Part shown: in pieces, positions 27,790 to 36,216 of the stretch
Position numbering within the stretch: the first letter of the stretch is position 1
How the letters are laid out: every line of letters begins with the position of its first letter
Assembly (NCBI GenBank): GCA_945861705.1
Contig: CAMAVM010000021.1
Coordinates: 1-47,158 of the forward strand
Length of the DNA stretch: 47,158 bases
Reading direction: 5' to 3'
Origin: Methylomagnum ishizawai
GTDB taxonomy: Bacteria > Pseudomonadota > Gammaproteobacteria > Methylococcales > Methylomonadaceae
The notes under the pieces: model-generated
What the model saw: the letters and a program-made list of their open reading frames with translations, nothing else
What the model was told of the DNA's origin: nothing
Database searches by the model: none
Translations under genes and position numbers: made by a program

Positions 27790-27946
27790 CAAACTAAGTT
27801 AGCCCTATTACGTTATCGCTTGTTTTACCAAGAATTTTACGTAAACAGCAAAGCTCAGGCGATATCAAAAGCATCGTCAAATCATTAGATGTACAAAACA
27901 TAAGTGTCCTAACACCTTATAACGCTCACAACCGGGGAGATCATCC

Positions 27947-30097
27947 ATGCCAGCACAACTCCATGTCATCGCCAATAATGTCACTGAAATTCCGTTTCAG
28001 GATGCTTCAATGGACATTTGGGACACCAAATACCGCCTGAAATCCAAGGACGGCGTTGCACTCGATGCAAACATTGATGAAACCTATCAACGTGTTGCCA
28101 AAGCCCTATCCGACGTGGAAAAAGGTAAAGCGCAGCAGGAACTGTGTTACAAGGATTTTTTATGGGCATTACGCCAGGGTGTTATTCCCGCAGGGCGCAT
28201 TATCTCGAATGCTGGCGCACTGGAACATAAACCCGCCACTTCCACTATCAACTGTACGGTGTCCGGCACGATTGTCGATTCGATGGACGACATCTTGGGC
28301 AAAGTGCATGAGGCCGGCTTGACGCTGAAAGCGGGCTGCGGTATCGGCTACGAATTTTCCACCTTACGCCCTAAAGACGCTTATGTATCTGGGGCAGGGG
28401 CTTACACATCCGGTCCCTTATCGTTCATGGACATCTACGACAAGATGTGTTTTACCGTCTCATCTGCTGGCGGCAGGCGCGGCGCGCAAATGGCGACATT
28501 CGATATTGGGCATCCTGATGTAGTCGAATTTATCCGCGCTAAACGCGAAAATGGCCGCTTGCGCCAGTTCAACCTGTCCTTGCTCATCACCACCGAATTT
28601 ATGGATGCGGTCAAGAACAACCAATCGTGGTCGTTTTCGTTTCCCGTCACCGAAAAAGAAGCCAAAGTTGACCAGCTTAATCTCACCAATAACGAACAAA
28701 TTGTCTGGCGCGAATTTCCGGTGCATACAGGTTATGTGGTCAATGCAGACGGCCTGGTCGCCTGTAAAATATCAAAAACTATGCCTGCTCGTCGCTTGTG
28801 GGACATCATCATGAGTTCCACCTACGACTACGCCGAACCGGGCTTTATCCTGATCGACAAGGTCAACGAGATGAACAACAATTGGTTTTGCGAAACCATC
28901 CGCGCCACCAACCCGTGCGGCGAACAACCTTTACCGCCGTATGGTAGCTGTTTGTTAGGTTCAGTCAACCTCACCCGTTTCATCAAAAAACCATTCACGG
29001 CAGATGCCCAGTTTGATTGGGAAACCTACCGCAAAACCATCCGCATCTTTACCCGCATGTTGGACAATGTCGTCGAAATCAATGGCTTGCCGCTGCAAAA
29101 ACAACGCGATGAAATTACCAGCAAACGCCGCCACGGCATGGGTTATCTGGGCTTAGGTTCAACCGTGACCATGCTGGGTATGAAATACGGCGATGATGCC
29201 TCCGTAAAATTTACTGAAGAAGTCACCAAAGTCATGGCAGTCGAAGGCTGGAAAGCCGCCTTGTCGCTCGCCAAAGAAAAAGGCGCTGCGCCGATCATGG
29301 AACAACTGTTCACCGTGACGGGTGAAATGTTGCGTAAACGTCCAGGAATGGCGGCAGATGGTTATAAGGTCGGCGACCAGGTGGCAGGAAAAATCCTCCA
29401 CGCCAAATACAGCCGCTACATGCAGCAAGTGGCGAAAATCGAGCCGGAACTGGTTGCCGAACTGATGGAAACCGGTGCGCGCTTCACCCACCACAGTTCC
29501 ATTGCGCCCACGGGCACGATTTCCCTGTCGCTCGCCAACAACGCCAGCAACGGCATCGAACCCAGCTTTGCCCACCATTATTCGCGCAACGTCATCCGTG
29601 CGGGAAAAAAATCCAAAGAAAAAATCGATGTTTTCTCCTTTGAATTACTGGCTTACCGCGAACTGGTCAACCACAACGCCATGCCTTACAGCGACAAACC
29701 GGAACAGCAACTGCCGGACTGCTTTATTTCCGCCGAAGATGTTACACCTAAGCAGCATGTGGACATCCAGGCTGCCGCGCAGATTTGGATCGATTCCTCC
29801 ATCTCCAAAACTGCCAACGTGCCGACTGATTACCCGTATGAAGATTTCAAATCCATCTACGAATACGCCTACGACAAAGGTTTAAAAGGCTGCACCACCT
29901 TCCGCTTCAACCCCGAAGTGTTCCAGGGCGTACTGGTTAAGGATAAGGATTTAGAAAACACCACCTACCAGTTCACTCTGGAAGATGGCAGCATCGTCGA
30001 GTTTAAGGGCAATGAAGAGATTGAATACGATGGGGAAATCCATAGTGCGGCGAATCTTTTTGATGCGCTGAAAGAGGGTTATTACGGGAAGTTTTGA
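27947..30097 (+). CDS. nrdJ: Adenosylcobalamin-dependent ribonucleotide reductase, large chain NrdJa
   Basis: 716 residues of a class II reductase that makes deoxynucleotides using coenzyme B12 as the radical source, so it needs no oxygen. Active-site residues are visible: Cys103 in STINC, the NxCxE core Asn322-Pro-Cys324-Gly-Glu326, and the GLKGCTTFRF segment with Cys649. Most class II enzymes end with a redox Cys pair; this chain stops before it, as in the split NrdJa/NrdJb enzymes of Pseudomonas, and the missing part is found at 33635-34336. GGGGAG precedes the ATG. The G+C-rich codon use contrasts with the AT-rich genes that follow. Confidence 0.93.
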   Translation: MPAQLHVIANNVTEIPFQDASMDIWDTKYRLKSKDGVALDANIDETYQRVAKALSDVEKGKAQQELCYKDFLWALRQGVIPAGRIISNAGALEHKPATSTINCTVSGTIVDSMDDILGKVHEAGLTLKAGCGIGYEFSTLRPKDAYVSGAGAYTSGPLSFMDIYDKMCFTVSSAGGRRGAQMATFDIGHPDVVEFIRAKRENGRLRQFNLSLLITTEFMDAVKNNQSWSFSFPVTEKEAKVDQLNLTNNEQIVWREFPVHTGYVVNADGLVACKISKTMPARRLWDIIMSSTYDYAEPGFILIDKVNEMNNNWFCETIRATNPCGEQPLPPYGSCLLGSVNLTRFIKKPFTADAQFDWETYRKTIRIFTRMLDNVVEINGLPLQKQRDEITSKRRHGMGYLGLGSTVTMLGMKYGDDASVKFTEEVTKVMAVEGWKAALSLAKEKGAAPIMEQLFTVTGEMLRKRPGMAADGYKVGDQVAGKILHAKYSRYMQQVAKIEPELVAELMETGARFTHHSSIAPTGTISLSLANNASNGIEPSFAHHYSRNVIRAGKKSKEKIDVFSFELLAYRELVNHNAMPYSDKPEQQLPDCFISAEDVTPKQHVDIQAAAQIWIDSSISKTANVPTDYPYEDFKSIYEYAYDKGLKGCTTFRFNPEVFQGVLVKDKDLENTTYQFTLEDGSIVEFKGNEEIEYDGEIHSAANLFDALKEGYYGKF

Positions 30098-30152
30098 GTT
30101 GTTGTTTTATATATGTTGGGGTTCGTAAACTCAACGGTACTTTGGAATAAAT

Positions 30153-30851
30153 ATGAGTGTAATTGATAAGATAGATAAAAAAAATTCGGACGATGTTAAA
30201 GTGACTTTTCTTAATATCATGAATAAATATCTGAATCCTGCATTTGGATCAATGTCAAAAAGAGATTTTGATATTTTTCTATTTATGGAGTTACAAAAAT
30301 TGGGCGTGATTGAAACAAACCCAAATATTTATAATCTAGTGTCAGAACTTAAAGTAACTCGATCTAAAGCAAGAAGTTTACTTTATGAAGCAAAATTAAG
30401 GATTTCTTCCGAAAATGACCTTAATGAAGAACTTAAAAATTTATTGCAAAATCCAGTTTTCCTAAAAGACAATGACAAAATTGGTATTGAAATAGATAAT
30501 CCTTATTTAATTGATTTTCTTCGGTTTAAATTAAAAAATCTTAATTACATAACTGATGGTTCGTTTTCTCCAGAACTTGTTAAGTTATCTGTTGATGCTT
30601 ATTTATCGGTTTTTGAAACATATCTTTCAGATAGCGATAAAAGTAAGGTAGTTGATAGCTTAGTTAAATTAGGGGCAAAAGGAGACAACAGCTTCAAGGG
30701 GGTAATGAAAGCAGCCCTAAAAAAACTGGGAACAAAAGTTGCTGATAATGCGGGTGGAGAAGTAGCCGAATCTGTGTCTGATTATTTAGGGCCATTGCTA
30801 AATGGTGGGATCGATGAAGTAAAAGACAAAATTAAGACCCTATTGGACTGA
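30153..30851 (+). CDS. Uncharacterised protein of the inserted restriction-modification cassette
   Basis: 232 residues, not recognised. Residues 58-82 (NIYNLVSELKVTRSKARSLL region) look like a helix-turn-helix, so it could be a controller or a DNA-binding partner. The C-terminal 70 residues are helical and amphipathic, rich in Gly/Ala/Lys (GVMKAALKKLG, GGEVAESVSDYLGPLLNGG). The codon use is AT-rich, unlike nrdJa, whose stop lies 55 nt upstream, but like the two genes that follow. It starts with GGAA a few bases upstream. Its conserved place next to the endonuclease gene would have to be checked to claim a role in the system. Confidence 0.6.
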   Translation: MSVIDKIDKKNSDDVKVTFLNIMNKYLNPAFGSMSKRDFDIFLFMELQKLGVIETNPNIYNLVSELKVTRSKARSLLYEAKLRISSENDLNEELKNLLQNPVFLKDNDKIGIEIDNPYLIDFLRFKLKNLNYITDGSFSPELVKLSVDAYLSVFETYLSDSDKSKVVDSLVKLGAKGDNSFKGVMKAALKKLGTKVADNAGGEVAESVSDYLGPLLNGGIDEVKDKIKTLLD

Positions 30852-30949
30852 ACTGCAACAATCAAGAACGCGATCAATGCGCCTCGTTCCTTGGCAGATC
30901 CTGCTTAAAGCGCATCTTACGAGTTAAGTTCAAATTATCCGAGAGAGAT

Positions 30950-31603
30950 ATGAAACCAGAATTGTCGATTGAAATATTACAAGAAGAAGCGGCAAAATTT
31001 GCAGAAATTGAGACAACTTACGATGAGCCGTCTCTCTATGGCATTACTGACGGGAAAGCAGTAGGCACCTATCTTGAACACAAATTTACTACATTTCTGG
31101 CGGGTGCATATAATTATAGGCAAGGCAATTCAGCTACGGGCATTGATATTCCTGGTCTTGGGGTAGATATAAAAGTAACCAGTGTTAAACAACCTCAGTC
31201 ATCATGTCCTTTTAAGTCGGCATCCCAGAAAGTTTTTGGCCTGGACTATCACTTATTGGTATTTGTTTACGATAAGTATGATGACCATGAAAATAAGACA
31301 GCAAGATTAAATATGCAACACACAATTTTTGTTGATAAGCAACGTACCGCTGATTTTCAAACAACAAAAGGGTTGTTGGAAATTCTTGATAGAGATGGGA
31401 ATCTCGACGATATCATCGCCTTCATTGCCGAGAGAAATCTTCCTGTTGATGAAATAGGCGCATATCAGCTGGCCGAGAAAATTATACAAACGCCGCCTTT
31501 GCAAGGCTACCTAACAATTTCAAATGCCCTCCAATGGCGGCTTCAATATGGCCGAGTTATCCAAATGGCTGGAGAAATTACTGGCATATTCAGAGTTCGC
31601 TAA
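30950..31603 (+). CDS. Type II-like restriction endonuclease (PD-(D/E)xK fold)
   Basis: 217 residues with a PD-(D/E)xK active site: Glu43 in the first helix (GTYLEHKF), Asp66 in ATGIDIP and D73-I-K75 in GVDIKVTS. The family cuts DNA at a specific site and needs a partner methyltransferase, which overlaps or abuts its 3' end. GAGAGA lies ahead of the ATG. The target sequence cannot be read from the protein. The middle (SSCPFKSASQKVFGLDYHLLVFVYDKYDD) is typical of this enzyme group as I recall it, but no closer subtype is claimed. Confidence 0.7.
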   Translation: MKPELSIEILQEEAAKFAEIETTYDEPSLYGITDGKAVGTYLEHKFTTFLAGAYNYRQGNSATGIDIPGLGVDIKVTSVKQPQSSCPFKSASQKVFGLDYHLLVFVYDKYDDHENKTARLNMQHTIFVDKQRTADFQTTKGLLEILDRDGNLDDIIAFIAERNLPVDEIGAYQLAEKIIQTPPLQGYLTISNALQWRLQYGRVIQMAGEITGIFRVR

Positions 31604-31604
31604 C

Positions 31605-33155
31605 ATGGCAATCAAATCTATTGACAAGTGGCAATACGGTGACTTTCAAACACCTGATATATTGGCTCATGCCGTAATAAAAACTCTTAAGCAAAATCAT
31701 AAGCTTACACCATCAGTTATTATTGAGCCAAGCTGTGGTAAAGGTGCGTTTATTAGAGCATCCATAGATGGGTTTGATGGTGCAAAAGTATTAGGTTTTG
31801 ATATAAATGATAGTTATATCAGTGAAGCCAAATTATCTTTGATCAAGCACCGTGATACAAACCAAGTATTTCTTGAAACAGCAGATTTTTTTGCTGTAGA
31901 TTGGGAAACAATAATTTCTGATCAATCTGGATTTGTTCTTGTCATTGGAAATCCACCGTGGGTTACAAGTAGTGAACTTAGCGTCCTCAATAGCGAAAAT
32001 ACTCCAGACAAATCAAATTTTCAAAATCGTCGAGGTATTGAGGCTATCACAGGCTCAGGAAACTTTGATATTTCAGAGTGGATGTTATTGCGTCATGTTG
32101 ATTGGCTTTCAAAAAGAAAAGGCGCAATAGCAGTTTTATGCAAGTATGCTGTTGCGCGTAAAGTGATGCGCCAAATAATGAGTAGTTATAAACCATTATA
32201 CTTTGGTCATATTTATCCGATTGACGCGAAAGCATACTTTAATGCTTCTGTAGAAGCGTGCCTTTTTGTGTTAATTACAGGTAGTGGAAATGCTGATTGC
32301 GATATTTACAAAGGATTAGATTCAAAAATACCTTCCCGTGTTATAGGAGCAAGAGCTGGCTTTATCGTAAATGATATAGTGGCGTACGAACAATCGAAAC
32401 ATTTGTCAGGACAAGATCATAAATATATTTGGCGCTCAGGTATCAAACATGATTGCTCTAAGGTTATGGAATTAGAGCGGATTGATAATGGATTCAAAAA
32501 CGGTCTTGGTGAGTGTGTTGATCTTGAAGATGTTTACATATATCCGCTATTAAAAAGCTCAGATATTGGAAATGGAAGAACTGATTTTTATCGAAAAGTA
32601 GTTTTAATCACTCAAAAATCTGTCGGAGAGGACACATCCGTTATTCAGACAATAGCACCAAAAACATGGAAATACCTTTGTGAGCACAAAGAGTTTCTAA
32701 AAAATAGGCAAAGCTCTATTTATAAAAATAAGCCGCTATACTCGATTTTTGGTGTAGGGGGCTATACATTTAAAAAATGGAAAATTGCCATATCTGCTCT
32801 TTATAAGAAATTAAATTTTAATCTTATTGGTCCGCTAGATGGGCAAATAGTAGTATTTGATGACACTGTTAATTTTTTATCTTTTGACAAGGAAGATGAA
32901 GCAAGATTTGTTTTTTCATTGCTTACGTCAACTTCATCATTGAAGTTTCTTAATGCAATAATTTTTTGGGATGAAAAAAGACCAATTACGATAGATATTT
33001 TAAGGCGTTTATCATTAAAGGCTGTTGCAGAAGAGCTTGGATTGAAAGATACATATTTATATTGGGCAAATTCAAATCAGCTTTCTGAAAATGGTCAGTT
33101 AGCACTTGAAATAGCGGAAGTTAGATCGCATTACAAAACCAAGGTTAACGCGTAA
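31605..33155 (+). CDS. DNA N6-adenine-type methyltransferase, partner of the endonuclease
   Basis: 516 residues from the ATG at 31605. Motif X (YGDFQTP, 11-17), motif I (EPSCGKGAFI, 41-50) and motif IV NPPW (116-119) are in the gamma-class order, followed by a long C-terminal target-recognition region. It would protect the host site against the upstream endonuclease. The start is uncertain: 31605 lies one base after the endonuclease stop (TAACATG), which suggests coupling, but in-frame ATGs at 31548 and 31524 would give N-terminal extensions overlapping the endonuclease gene. No clear Shine-Dalgarno supports any of them. AT-rich codon use, as in its two neighbours. Confidence 0.8.
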   Translation: MAIKSIDKWQYGDFQTPDILAHAVIKTLKQNHKLTPSVIIEPSCGKGAFIRASIDGFDGAKVLGFDINDSYISEAKLSLIKHRDTNQVFLETADFFAVDWETIISDQSGFVLVIGNPPWVTSSELSVLNSENTPDKSNFQNRRGIEAITGSGNFDISEWMLLRHVDWLSKRKGAIAVLCKYAVARKVMRQIMSSYKPLYFGHIYPIDAKAYFNASVEACLFVLITGSGNADCDIYKGLDSKIPSRVIGARAGFIVNDIVAYEQSKHLSGQDHKYIWRSGIKHDCSKVMELERIDNGFKNGLGECVDLEDVYIYPLLKSSDIGNGRTDFYRKVVLITQKSVGEDTSVIQTIAPKTWKYLCEHKEFLKNRQSSIYKNKPLYSIFGVGGYTFKKWKIAISALYKKLNFNLIGPLDGQIVVFDDTVNFLSFDKEDEARFVFSLLTSTSSLKFLNAIIFWDEKRPITIDILRRLSLKAVAEELGLKDTYLYWANSNQLSENGQLALEIAEVRSHYKTKVNA

Positions 33156-33370
33156 CACATAAAAGCTGTACGGTGATACATAAAATGCAGTAGCCATGTC
33201 CACCCCATTCCCGTTATGCCGCGCCGAGCACTGGCGGTTTTATAGGGATTATCCCGAAGGGGTGCGGCAGGGATGCCGCACTTTGCTGGAGGAGCAGGAG
33301 TCCCTTCCAGCAAACCTCGATAAAATCGACGGCGCGCAGGAAGCAAGCGGTATCGGGCGGATTTCTTTTG

Positions 33371-33453
33371 GATACTTTTCTTTGACGGAAAATTGCTCCT
33401 GCATTTTCCGCATTCGCCACATCCATGTGGCTTTCCGAGCAAAGAAAAGTATC
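33371..33453. repeat. Three-way-junction-like nested inverted repeat
   Basis: Outer arms GATACTTTTCTTTG (33371-33384) and CAAAGAAAAGTATC (33440-33453) are a perfect 14-bp match. Between them lie two hairpins: CGGAAAA/TTTTCCG (33386-33392 with 33404-33410) and GCCACAT/ATGTGGC (33416-33431). If transcribed, this would form a cruciform or three-way junction. The right-hand part is shared with a copy at 34488-34526 on the other strand. Confidence 0.6.
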
Positions 33454-33485
33454 TCGTCCGTGGGTACGAGAACCCATATTCAAAC

Positions 33486-33505
33486 AACCGTCGCGTTAGC
33501 GACAC
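33486..33505. repeat. Short palindromic repeat, copy 2
   Basis: Identical to 27608-27627 (AACCGTCGCGTTAGCGACAC), same orientation, 5.9 kb apart. The pair flanks nrdJa plus the inserted cassette. Confidence 0.7.
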
Positions 33506-33634
33506 CTTATATATCCCTCACCCTAACCCTCTCCCACAGGAGGAGAGGGAACAAGATGGGATTCACGACGAACGGTAAAATATAAACAAATAAGCATTTA
33601 CACATACATAAGCATTCCAAAAGGAGACAAACCA

Positions 33635-34336
33635 ATGCCCCATAAACTAGACAAAAAAATCATCAGCTACAAAGTCTTGACCGAAGACGACAAAAAAGTG
33701 GCTGAAACTCAGGCTGAATATGTTGCTAAAGCCATTGATCGGGAAAGCATGCACGAAAACCTCTCGCGCCCAGAAATCTTGTACGGCTCGACGTACAAGA
33801 TCAAAACGCCGCAATCGGAACATGCTTTGTATATTACCATCAACGACATGATCCTGAATGCGGACACGGAACACGAGGAACGCCGACCTTATGAGGTGTT
33901 CATCAATTCCAAGAACATGGAACACTTCCAGTGGGTGCTGGCGTTGACGCGGGTTATCTCGGCGGTGTTTCGTAAAGGCGGCGACGCTTGTTTCCTGGTG
34001 GAAGAATTGAAAGCAGTGTTCGATCCCAAAGGCGGTTATTTTAAGAAAGGCGGTGTGTTTATGCCATCACTGGTAGCCGAAATCGGCTGCGCGATTGAAT
34101 CGCACATGAAACGCATCGGCATGTTGAAAGACCGGGATCTGGGCGATCATCATAAGAAATTCCTGGATGCCAAACGCAAGGAATTTGAAGCCATGCACAC
34201 GGATTCTGCCGAAATCGACGAAGACGGGGCTTTTCCGGCGAAGGCTCTTTTGTGCGGCAAATGCCAGACCAAAGCCGTTGTGTTGATGGATGGCTGTATG
34301 ACGTGCCTGAATTGCGGCGAGAGTAAGTGTGGTTGA
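33635..34336 (+). CDS. nrdJb: Ribonucleotide reductase class II, small C-terminal chain NrdJb
   Basis: 233 residues, close to the 231 of Pseudomonas NrdJb. It supplies the C-terminal part of the split class II reductase: the segment LYGSTYKIKTPQSEHALYITIND, then RKGGDACFLVEELKAVFDPKGG, and a Cys-rich tail (CGKCQ and CLNCGESKC) that should reduce the active-site disulfide of NrdJa. A strong AAAGGAG site precedes the ATG, so it can be translated on its own. It normally lies directly after nrdJa, but here 3.5 kb of foreign-looking DNA separates them. Related repeats in opposite orientation lie on either side (33392-33430 and 34488-34526). Confidence 0.88.
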   Translation: MPHKLDKKIISYKVLTEDDKKVAETQAEYVAKAIDRESMHENLSRPEILYGSTYKIKTPQSEHALYITINDMILNADTEHEERRPYEVFINSKNMEHFQWVLALTRVISAVFRKGGDACFLVEELKAVFDPKGGYFKKGGVFMPSLVAEIGCAIESHMKRIGMLKDRDLGDHHKKFLDAKRKEFEAMHTDSAEIDEDGAFPAKALLCGKCQTKAVVLMDGCMTCLNCGESKCG

Positions 34337-34383
34337 TGGGTAGTTGGTATCGTCTTGCAGACCTTGCCAAAAACCCTGATTGA

Positions 34384-34560
34384 GTCCTTCGACAGGCTCT
34401 CGGCAACTGCTGAAGTACAGGACGTACTGAATGCAGCAAACGCAGGAGCAGTTTGTCGTCCATGCGTTGCCCTACCTCCTGCATAAACCACAGGGATGTG
34501 GTGAATGCAGATATTGCAGGAGCAATATATCTGTCCATGCAGTCGAGGACGAACGGAAAC
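34384..34560. repeat. Palindromic repeat region downstream of nrdJb
   Basis: Holds a motif GTCCTTCGACAGGCTC (34384-34399), an inverted GCAGGAG/CTCCTGC pair (34442-34448 and 34476-34482), and at 34488-34526 a minus-strand copy of the unit at 33392-33430 (shared ATTGCTCCTGCA, GCATTC, CCACATCC and TGTGG blocks). No gene is seen in 34337-34647. Confidence 0.6.
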
Positions 34561-34647
34561 TTGTTTTAAGCGTGGTTCAGGGCTTGGTTTGGAACTCACC
34601 CACACAAATAACGCTTGTTAAGCATAAAAACCTAAGAACCCTAAGCC

Positions 34648-35442
34648 ATGCGACTTGATTTTTCTTTACACCAAATTTTGGTGGTTGCCGTGCTGTTTGT
34701 GTGGGCGGGATTTGTCCGTACTGGTTTAGGGTTTGGTGGCGCGGCATTGGGTTTGCCGTTGCTGCTGTTCGTCCATAATGATCCGCGTTTATGGTTGCCG
34801 ATTATCAGTGTGCATCTGTTGTTTTTTTCCGGCTTGACCCTGCGTACTCGATTGCACAATGTTGATTGGCGGTATCTGCGGCGATCTTCGGTTTATATTA
34901 TCCCACCCGCTATTATTGGCGTGTTCGGGTTGTTGAACCTGCCTGTGTTATGGCTGAATTTTTTTATCTATACGATCACCCTGTTTTACGGATTCATGTG
35001 GTTACTCAATCGTAACATTGAAAGCCAAGGCAATTGGGTCGATAAATTGCTGTTGGTCATTGGCGGTTATGTCGCGGGTACATCCCTGACTGGCGCACCG
35101 TTGATGGTGGCGGTGTATATGCGTAACGTCAGCAAGGATCAATTGCGTGACACCTTGTTTGTGTTGTGGTTTATCCTAGTCAGCATCAAAATGACGACCT
35201 TCATTGCCTTTTCGGTCGATTTGCACTTTTTGGCGGCGTTATCGCTATTGCCAATTGCCGCTGTTGGTCATGTGCTGGGCTTAAAAGCGCATCACGCCAT
35301 CATGCGTAATGATTTGTTGTTTAAACGCTGGATTGGAGGTGGGTTGGTTATTGTCAGCGGCCTGGGCTTGTGGGGCATTAGGCAAGGGATTTCTGAAGTC
35401 GTTGTGGCTGGTTTGCTTGCATTCGATGTAAAGTTCCCATAA
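34648..35442 (+). CDS. TauE/SafE-family sulfite/anion exporter-like permease
   Basis: 264 residues, an integral membrane protein with about eight hydrophobic helices. It has the family pattern of GFVRTGLGFGGAALGLPLLL near the N-terminus and a second repeat GGYVAGTSLTGAPLMVAVYM after residue 130. Members move sulfite, sulfonates or other small anions, and the substrate here is unknown. The start has no strong Shine-Dalgarno. No sulfur-metabolism gene is adjacent. Confidence 0.8.
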   Translation: MRLDFSLHQILVVAVLFVWAGFVRTGLGFGGAALGLPLLLFVHNDPRLWLPIISVHLLFFSGLTLRTRLHNVDWRYLRRSSVYIIPPAIIGVFGLLNLPVLWLNFFIYTITLFYGFMWLLNRNIESQGNWVDKLLLVIGGYVAGTSLTGAPLMVAVYMRNVSKDQLRDTLFVLWFILVSIKMTTFIAFSVDLHFLAALSLLPIAAVGHVLGLKAHHAIMRNDLLFKRWIGGGLVIVSGLGLWGIRQGISEVVVAGLLAFDVKFP

Positions 35443-35526
35443 CGTAAGCAAAAATCAGGGTTTACAGGAATCTCCCTCAGGATATACTGCAAACTTTGTT
35501 GGATTAATTCAGTAACTCACTTTTGT

Positions 35527-36054
35527 ATGAATATGAATAAAACTTTAATGACGCTAGTGTCGATTGCTGCCATTTTACTTTTGTTGTGCGGTGGTTTTTT
35601 TACGATGGGCGGACTTGTCAATAGCAGCTCTACGGTTCCAACCGGTTTGTATTGGAAAGTCGATGAACCGCTAACCATCGGAAAGATTGTGGTTTTTTGT
35701 CCGCCAAATAAGCCGGAATTTCAGGCGGCGCGAGATAGTGGGGCTATCAAACCCGGAAGTTGCCCAGATAATTTCGACAATATGATGCTAAAAGTAGCTG
35801 CAAAATATAAAAACAAAGTGACGATCAATGATAGCGGCGTGACGGTTAACGATGTTTTATATCTCCAAAGCAAACCGCTGGTAGAAGACAGGGAAGGGCG
35901 AATTATGCCAGCTTTGAAGTTGGATCATTATGAATTAAAAGAAAATGAAGTATTGTTAATGTCTGATTCCAACGATGATCCGTTTGATGGTCGCTATTTT
36001 GGGGTGATTGATGCGGGTCAAATTGATTCTGTTATCAGCCCGTTTATGCAGTAA
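35527..36054 (+). CDS. S26-family signal-peptidase-like protein (TraF type)
   Basis: 175 residues: an N-terminal membrane anchor (about 5-25), then VPTGLYWKV, the block around TraF-type nucleophiles, MLKVAAK with the expected general base Lys89, and DSNDDPFDGRYFGVI, the S26 box with Asp154. Two Cys (59 and 79) could form a disulfide. In TraF peptidases the nucleophile is a Ser two residues before the Pro; here that place is Thr36, with Ser33-Ser35 just before it. Function may therefore be altered, or another Ser may serve. TraF enzymes mature pilin for conjugation, but no transfer genes are nearby. Confidence 0.65.
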   Translation: MNMNKTLMTLVSIAAILLLLCGGFFTMGGLVNSSSTVPTGLYWKVDEPLTIGKIVVFCPPNKPEFQAARDSGAIKPGSCPDNFDNMMLKVAAKYKNKVTINDSGVTVNDVLYLQSKPLVEDREGRIMPALKLDHYELKENEVLLMSDSNDDPFDGRYFGVIDAGQIDSVISPFMQ

Positions 36055-36216
36055 TGAATCGTTAAATAAGACCTTGTTCACAGTTTCACAAGCTTAAAAT
36101 TTGTAGATATAGCTACCACAAACTAAACTAGTGTCAGCCTGTTATTGTTTTTGAAGTCGAATAGCAAATACAGTATTTTTTATCACAAATTTATCACAAA
36201 CTAAGGCGTTAACTTA

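Larger units (their letters stand above)
33196..33560. repeat. Mosaic of palindromic repeats after the methyltransferase gene
   Basis: This 480-base gap has no credible gene, only hairpin-rich DNA. Visible units are GTGCGGCA-GGGATG-type inverted pair at about 33274-33295, TGCTGGA/TCCAGCA at about 33286-33315, the nested fold at 33371-33453, the 20-bp repeat at 33486-33505, and a CCCTCTCCC/GGAGAGGG palindrome at about 33525-33550, a motif common in bacterial intergenic DNA. Open frames here are by-products of the palindromes. Confidence 0.6.

Noticed and set aside
27790-27946. Cobalamin riboswitch upstream of the B12-dependent reductase
   Set aside because: The leader has no B12-box-like sequence, and the NrdR boxes give a sufficient regulatory explanation.
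33196-33585. Overlapping open frames on both strands (up to 129 residues) in the repeat patch after the methyltransferase
   Set aside because: The frames arise from palindromic repeats, lack Shine-Dalgarno sites and match nothing recognisable.
34059-34605. Minus-strand frames of 151-159 residues opposite nrdJb and the following repeats
   Set aside because: They lie opposite a well-supported gene and repeats, and their Arg/Ser-rich composition is typical of shadow frames.
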